The notes below the pieces were generated by a model. The model was not told where the DNA came from. It ran no database searches and worked only from the letters and a program-made list of their open reading frames with translations. Below are positions 60,071-64,000 of a DNA stretch of 64,000 nt, one piece after another. The stretch spans positions 5,635,001 to 5,699,000 of the forward strand of contig NZ_CP007410.1 of assembly GCF_000585995.1 (NCBI RefSeq). Reading direction: 5' to 3'. The DNA is from Pseudomonas brassicacearum (GTDB taxonomy: Bacteria; Pseudomonadota; Gammaproteobacteria; Pseudomonadales; Pseudomonadaceae). A program made the translations under genes and the position numbers. Position 1 is the first letter of the stretch, and every line of letters starts with the position of its first letter.

Positions 60071-61413
60071 ATATTCGCTCACGGCAACGAATCCTGATCG
60101 TCGATGACGAACCGGACATCCGCGAACTCCTGGACATCACCCTGGGAAGGATGAAACTCGACACCCGCAGCGCCAAGAACCTCGCCGAGGCCCAAAGCCT
60201 GCTGATGGCCGAAGCCTTCGACCTGTGCCTGACCGACATGCGCCTGCCCGATGGCACCGGCCTGGAACTGGTGCAACACATCCAGCAGCGTTACCCCCAA
60301 CTTCCCGTGGCGATGATCACCGCCTACGGCAGCCTGGAAACCGCCATCGACGCCCTGAAGGCCGGGGCCTTCGACTTCCTGACCAAACCGGTCGACCTGG
60401 GCCGCCTGCGAGAGCTGGTCACCAGTGCCTTGCGCCTGCCATCCGTCGCCACACCGGCCACCACCATCGAGCGCTGCCTGCTGGGCGACTCCCCACCGAT
60501 GCGCAGCGTGCGCAAACAGATCGAAAAACTCGCCCGGAGCCAGGCACCGGTGTACATCAGCGGGGAGTCAGGTTGCGGCAAGGAACTGGTTGCCCGATTG
60601 ATCCACGAACAAGGTCCCCGCACCAACCAGCGTTTTGTACCGGTCAACTGTGGGGCGATTCCCACCGAGCTGATGGAAAGCGAGTTTTTCGGCCATCGAA
60701 GAGGCAGCTTCAGCGGCGCCATCGAAGACAAACCCGGATTGTTCCAGGCCGCCCACGGCGGGACCCTGTTCCTCGATGAAGTGGCCGACCTGCCCTTGGC
60801 CATGCAGGTCAAACTGTTGCGGGCGATCCAGGAAAAAGCCGTGCGCGCCGTTGGCGGCCAGCAGGAAGAAGTGGTGGATGTGCGCATCCTCTGCGCGACC
60901 CACAAGGACCTGGACGGCGAAGTAGCCGCCGGGCGCTTTCGCCAGGACCTGTACTATCGGCTGAACGTCATCGAACTGCGTGTGCCGCCATTGCGTGAAC
61001 GCCGCGAAGACATTGGGCTGCTGGCCGAGCACATGCTCCAGCGCCTGGCGGCCAACGCCGGCAGCCCTGCGGTCAAGCTTCATCCCCAAGCGCTGGATGC
61101 CCTGCGCAACTATCGCTTCCCGGGCAATGTGCGGGAACTGGAGAACATGCTCGAACGGGCCTACACCCTTTGTGAGCATCAACAGATCGAAGCCGACGAC
61201 CTGCGCCTGGCCGAGGGCAATGGCAGCGCTGAGGCGGGCAATCCCGACTTGATGCAGGTCGACAATTTGGAAGACTACCTGGAAGACGTCGAACGCAAAC
61301 TCATCCTCCAGGCCTTGGAGGAAACCCGCTGGAACCGCACGGCGGCGGCGCAGCGGTTGAAGTTGTCGTTTCGGTCGATGCGGTATCGGTTGAAGAAGTT
61401 GGGGTTGGATTGA
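60067..61413 (+). CDS. pilR: Sigma-54 response regulator PilR
   Basis: PilR activates the sigma-54 promoter of pilA. No ATG or GTG precedes the receiver domain; the likely start is TTG at 60067, whose last bases overlap the pilS stop (TTGA), giving 448 aa (PAO1 about 445). The receiver has acidic pair DDEP and phospho-acceptor Asp57 (LCLTDMRLPDG). The AAA+ domain has Walker A GESGCGKE and a GSFSGA loop at residues 213-218 in place of GAFTGA (GSFTGA is, as I recall, usual in PilR). The C-terminal Fis HTH ends LSFRSMRYRLKKLGLD. Confidence 0.92.
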   Translation: MNIRSRQRILIVDDEPDIRELLDITLGRMKLDTRSAKNLAEAQSLLMAEAFDLCLTDMRLPDGTGLELVQHIQQRYPQLPVAMITAYGSLETAIDALKAGAFDFLTKPVDLGRLRELVTSALRLPSVATPATTIERCLLGDSPPMRSVRKQIEKLARSQAPVYISGESGCGKELVARLIHEQGPRTNQRFVPVNCGAIPTELMESEFFGHRRGSFSGAIEDKPGLFQAAHGGTLFLDEVADLPLAMQVKLLRAIQEKAVRAVGGQQEEVVDVRILCATHKDLDGEVAAGRFRQDLYYRLNVIELRVPPLRERREDIGLLAEHMLQRLAANAGSPAVKLHPQALDALRNYRFPGNVRELENMLERAYTLCEHQQIEADDLRLAEGNGSAEAGNPDLMQVDNLEDYLEDVERKLILQALEETRWNRTAAAQRLKLSFRSMRYRLKKLGLD

Positions 61414-61442
61414 GCCACGGTTTTCAAGCCCATGCTGCCCCC

Positions 61443-61571
61443 GTGGCGAGGGAGCTTGCTCCCGCTGGGCTGCGCAGCAGCCCCGAACCTGGCACCTCGG
61501 TGTGTCAGGTTGATTGAGTCGCTGCTTTTGGGGCTGCTGCGCAGCCCAGCGGGAGCAAGCTCCCTCGCCAC
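61443..61571. repeat. Large inverted repeat of the GTGGCGAGGGAGCTTGCTCCC family
   Basis: Arms of about 41 bases (GGGAGCTTGCTCCC hairpin plus GGCTGCGCAGCAGCC hairpin) face each other across ~46 bases, between pilR and the convergent DUF6124 gene. The inner hairpin is the same as at 34911-35041, while the outer stem differs by paired changes. Confidence 0.92.
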
Positions 61572-61599
61572 AGGGGCTGTGTTCGCCTTGGCAGCTTTT

Positions 61600-61965
61600 C
61601 TAGCCCTTCGCCACCGGCACCTGCTCGTCCAGCGCACGATTGGCCAATAACTCACTCAACTCGATCAGCTGTTGCACACCCAATGCAACATGCCGTCGCG
61701 AGCCGTTAAGCTCGAAGGCCAGGTCGCTGATTGTTGCATTGGCGGAGGCAAGGGTTTCGCTGAGGTTGGCGAGGAGGCATTCGGTGTCTATGCCTTCCAC
61801 GACGGTGAATAGCTGGTTTGAGGGTGGTTTCTTTTTGGCTTCGGGCTTTGGGGCTAGGTAATAGTCGAGGGCGCGCTGGGCGGCTTCGTCGAGCTTTTGA
61901 GGATCGAGTCCATTTTGAGCTGATGAGGAATCGGTTTCGGGGGGATTGGGTGTGACCTTGATCAT
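61600..61965 (-). CDS. DUF6124 family protein
   Basis: The 121-aa protein begins MIKVTPNPPETDSSSAQNGLDPQKLDEAAQRALDYYL, the Pseudomonas DUF6124 (DUF3077-like) pattern, then a basic linker and an alpha-helical C-terminal half CLLANLSETLASANATISDLAFELNGSRRHVALGVQQLIELSELLAN. It has no signal peptide or membrane helix. Function is unknown; the family is often multi-copy in the P. fluorescens group. The start has a GGAG Shine-Dalgarno (TTGGAGATGCACG). An upstream extension to 62109 would translate the structured leader and is rejected. Confidence 0.82.
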   Translation of the reverse strand: MIKVTPNPPETDSSSAQNGLDPQKLDEAAQRALDYYLAPKPEAKKKPPSNQLFTVVEGIDTECLLANLSETLASANATISDLAFELNGSRRHVALGVQQLIELSELLANRALDEQVPVAKG

Positions 61966-61985
61966 CGTGCATCTCCAAGATATGG

Positions 61986-62134
61986 AGCTGCCACTGATCG
62001 CCGCGACGCGATTGGAAGTGGCAGCTGTACGCAGGTTCGCGGACCGAACTTGGAGCCTCCGGCATACCCGAAGGTATCCCACGCACAGCCAGCCATGACA
62101 GAACGACAAATACCGAAGTACTGTCGTCGGCTGG
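61986..62134 (-). promoter_or_regulatory. Hairpin-rich leader of the DUF6124 gene
   Basis: Four inverted repeats lie in a row upstream of the start: AGCTGCCACT/AGTGGCAGCT (61986-61995, 62017-62026) enclosing ATCGC/GCGAT; TTCG/CGAA-type arms at about 62033-62050; ATACC-CGAA-GGTAT (62064-62077), which on the minus strand has a TTCG tetraloop; and CCAGCC/GGCTGG with GACAG/CTGTC (62089-62134). In the last, ACGAC/GTCGT (62103-62107, 62123-62127) could pair instead. I infer a structured 5' UTR; its function and promoter are not established. The stretch 62135-62314 shows no gene. Confidence 0.6.
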
Positions 62135-62314
62135 AATTATGCACCAAGTTAGCGGGCCGCGACGCCCGGACGCTGAATTGGCAGCGACAGGGGGAGGTTA
62201 GCCAGAGCCCTTCCCACTCGGCAACCGCCAGAACTCGTCGGAAATGTCTGCTTAAATTAGAAGGTTGTCCGACCATTCCCACAAATTCTGATTTGGCTGT
62301 CAGGGCATCGGGAG

Positions 62315-62603
62315 TGTGTATATCCGTTTCTGCGGTAACGGCTACTTACGGTTCCGCCCTTACGGCGGGTCACTTTCGAAAATCCGGAAGCCGGCCCAGG
62401 CGAAAGTAACCAAAGCGCTTTTGCCCCACCACTCGGCACCTCGCCTAGGCTCGGTGTGCCCGAACGCAGGCATTGCTCCGTGGGCCCGCCGCGAAGGGCC
62501 ATCCATGGCCCAGCGCGGCTATCCCGGCATCCATGCCGGGATGCCCACTGCGCAATGCCTGCGTTCGGCCAGCGTGGTTAATGGGGCGCCGAGATCAACG
62601 TCC
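62315..62603 (+). repeat. Large folded repeat, copy 2
   Basis: Same element as at 12664-12937, with the 16-base arms at 62461-62476 and 62552-62567 and the inner hairpin ATCCCGGC/GCCGGGAT at 62521-62542. It carries a ~13-base insertion near 62385 and one extra C at about 62486, which shifts any reading frame. Similarity with copy 3 continues to about 62631 (GAGGCGGCCT and GCCGACCTG). Confidence 0.88.
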
Positions 62604-62657
62604 GGTGCGAGGCGGCCTTATAGCCGACCTGGTTCTTGATGGAGACCGCGTTTCTCC

Positions 62658-62748
62658 TGTGGGAGCGGGCTTGCTCGCAAAGGCGATGCCACTGTCGATG
62701 AGGATGTTGCGTTTGCTGGCCTCATCGCGAGCAAGCTCGCTCCCACAA
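62658..62748. repeat. REP pair inside the repeat island
   Basis: Units GTGGGAGCGGGCTTGCTCGC (62659) and ATCGCGAGCAAGCTCGCTCC (ending 62747) differ by a stem base pair from each other, so this pair joins one unit of each stem variant. Confidence 0.88.
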
Positions 62749-62792
62749 GGGATGGGTGGCGTATACAAAATTTGTAGCTGTTGAAGGTCTAA

Positions 62793-62949
62793 ATGTGGGA
62801 GCGAGCTTGCTCGCGATGACGGTAGGAAATCCAACCGCTATGTCAAGGAATTACCGCTATCGCGAACAGGCTGAGGCTATGAAGACGCGACCGCAGTCAA
62901 TCAGGATGCCGTATGTACCGGCCTCTTCGCGAGCAAGCCCGCTCCCACA
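62793..62949. repeat. Further REP units with a degenerate middle unit
   Basis: GTGGGAGCGAGCTTGCTCGC at 62794, a decayed CTATCGCGAACAGG at about 62856-62869, and TTCGCGAGCAAGCCCGCTCC at 62925-62944 fill the space between large-repeat copies 2 and 3. Confidence 0.82.
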
Positions 62950-63003
62950 ATTGGGTCGGAGTACGACAAAAGAGACAGGTCGGCTCTCAGGCCGCCTCGC
63001 GTC

Positions 63004-63275
63004 GGACGTTGATCTCGGGCGCCCCATTAACCACGATGGCCGAACGTAGGTATTGCGCAGAGGGCACCTCGGCATGGATGCCGAGGTAGCCGCGCAGGGC
63101 CATGGATGGCCCTTCGCGGCGGCCCACGGAGCAATGCCTACGTTCGGGCATGCCGAGCCTAGGCGAGGCACCGAGTGGTGGGGCAAAAGCGTTTTGCTTA
63201 CTTTTGCGCTTCTCAAAAGTGAGCCGCCGTCAGGGCGGAACCCTAAGCCGCCGTTACCGCAGAAACGGATATGTA
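63004..63275 (-). repeat. Large folded repeat, copy 3 (inverted)
   Basis: Inverted copy of the element, ending about 20 bp beyond the thiO stop codon. The arms (63041-63056 and 63131-63146) and inner hairpin (63066-63087, ACCTCGGC/GCCGAGGT) differ from copies 1 and 2 by matched changes on both strands. With copy 2 it makes a ~960-bp inverted-repeat island around REP units. Confidence 0.88.
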
Positions 63276-63296
63276 CTCAGTAAAAATGCCCCAAAC

Positions 63297-64000
63297 CTAC
63301 AACCGCCCCGCCAACGCATAGGGAGCAGGATCAATCACCGCCTCCCGCCCCAACATCAGATCCGTAAACAACCGACACGACGCAGGCGCCAACACCAACC
63401 CATTGCGATAATGCCCACAATTCAACCACAACCCCGCAAACCCCGGCACTTCGCCAATATAGGGAATACCCTCCGGAGACCCAGGCCGCAGCCCAGCCCA
63501 ATGGCCAACCACCTCAGCCCCCGCCAGCGCCGGAATCAACTGTTGCGCCGAAGCCTTCAGACTGTCCAAAGCAGCATCGGTCGGCGTCTTGTCGAAGCCC
63601 TCGCGCTCCAGCGTACTGCCAACCAGAATATGCCCATCGCGACGAGGAATCGCATAACGACCCTTGGCCAACACCATGCTCGATAAAAAATCCGACGCAC
63701 ACTTGTACAAAATCATCTGGCCCTTGACCGGCTCGACCGGCAACTTCAGCCCCAGCGTCTTGAGCAACTCACCGCTCCAGGCGCCTGCGGCCAGCACCAC
63801 CTGATCGCCATGTATCGGCCCCACCGAGCTGTCCACCCCGACGACACGCTCACCCTCGCGAATGAACCCACTGACTTCACAGTGCTCATGAACCGTGACA
63901 TTGGGCAGCGCCAGCAAGGCAGCCTTGAGGGATTTCACCAAGCGCGGATTACGCACGTTGGCCACATCGGCCATGTAGATCGCCCGGGAAAAACCCGCCC
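63297..64000 (-). CDS. thiO: Glycine oxidase ThiO (partial, C-terminal part)
   Basis: ThiO is an FAD-dependent glycine oxidase that supplies dehydroglycine for the thiazole ring of thiamine. The last ~234 codons are visible; the N-terminal FAD motif lies beyond the window. The segment contains VRNPRLVKSLKAAL, VVLAAGAWSGELL, PVEPVKGQMILYK, the C-terminal AGLRPGSPEGIPYIGEVPG and NCGHYRNGLVLAPAS, all typical of the DAO family. Reading continues past the internal ATG at 63974 (AIYMADVANVRNP), so that ATG is not the start. pilR-thiO proximity matches PAO1. Confidence 0.9.
   Translation of the reverse strand, partial: AGFSRAIYMADVANVRNPRLVKSLKAALLALPNVTVHEHCEVSGFIREGERVVGVDSSVGPIHGDQVVLAAGAWSGELLKTLGLKLPVEPVKGQMILYKCASDFLSSMVLAKGRYAIPRRDGHILVGSTLEREGFDKTPTDAALDSLKASAQQLIPALAGAEVVGHWAGLRPGSPEGIPYIGEVPGFAGLWLNCGHYRNGLVLAPASCRLFTDLMLGREAVIDPAPYALAGRL

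Noticed and set aside
61962..62282. A 106-codon minus-strand frame upstream of the DUF6124 gene
   Set aside because: It covers the hairpin-rich leader, and its codons follow the palindromes; a structured 5' UTR explains the sequence better.
62658..62949. Possible CRISPR-like array from regularly spaced ~25-base repeats
   Set aside because: The repeats are REP palindromes in alternating orientation with spacers of unequal length, and no cas genes are present.
62857..63216. A 119-codon minus-strand frame through repeat copy 3 and a REP unit
   Set aside because: It is similar to the copy 1 frame only because the DNA is repeated; the start lies in REP-like sequence.

Overview
The window is chromosomal DNA of a fluorescent Pseudomonas, most likely from the P. 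fluorescens complex (P. brassicacearum/P. corrugata-like). The evidence is high GC, many Pseudomonas REP pairs of the type GTGGGAGCGAGCTTGCTCGC, a Pseudomonas-type DUF6124 gene, PrrF and CrcZ small RNAs, and gene order that follows two P. aeruginosa PAO1 blocks (roughly PA4691-PA4739 and PA4525-PA4548) joined end to end. It looks like conserved core chromosome. I see no prophage, integrase, insertion sequence or CRISPR array.

Layout. 1-9.8 kb (mostly minus strand): msrPQ (periplasmic methionine sulfoxide repair), pssA, the branched-chain amino acid genes ilvI-ilvN-ilvC with a long leader, small conserved genes and mrcB (PBP1b). 9.9-12.4 kb: a kinase/P-loop fusion, a pentapeptide protein and a TfoX C-terminal domain protein. 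12.5-16.7 kb: an iron/haem block with the Fur-regulated sRNA PrrF and a phuTUVW-like haem ABC operon whose last gene is frameshifted. 16.9-21 kb: Rieske protein, sfsA, an aminotransferase, dksA and gluQRS. 21-26.2 kb: the carbon/nitrogen control locus cbrX-cbrA-cbrB plus the Hfq/Crc-titrating sRNA CrcZ, with its sigma-54 promoter and a likely CbrB palindrome. 26.4-34.8 kb: pcnB-folK-panBCD, pgi and acsA; acsA carries a Crc/Hfq-type A-rich motif just before its start codon, so the window holds both the regulator RNA and a likely target. 35-40 kb: methyltransferase, AsmA-like DUF748 protein, DUF2845 and BON proteins. 40.5-46 kb: type IV pilus genes pilA <> pilBCD, then coaE-yacG. 46-51.6 kb: CbiM-like permease, DUF1780, MOSC, DUF3094, NDH-2 and a chemoreceptor. 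51.7-52.2 kb: a four-tRNA cluster (Asn-Pro-Lys-Pro). 52.5-61.4 kb: clpB, pgeF, rluD, bamD, a PP0621-family gene and pilS-pilR (the two-component system for pilA). 61.6-64 kb: a DUF6124 gene with a hairpin-rich leader, a repeat island and the C-terminal part of thiO.

The least explained content is non-coding. A ~270-bp folded repeat occurs three times (12.66, 62.3 and 63.0 kb) and its stems differ by paired, compensatory changes. The DUF6124 gene is preceded by four consecutive hairpins. REP elements fall into at least two stem families. All homology statements come from reading the sequence and from memory of the families; no database search was run.
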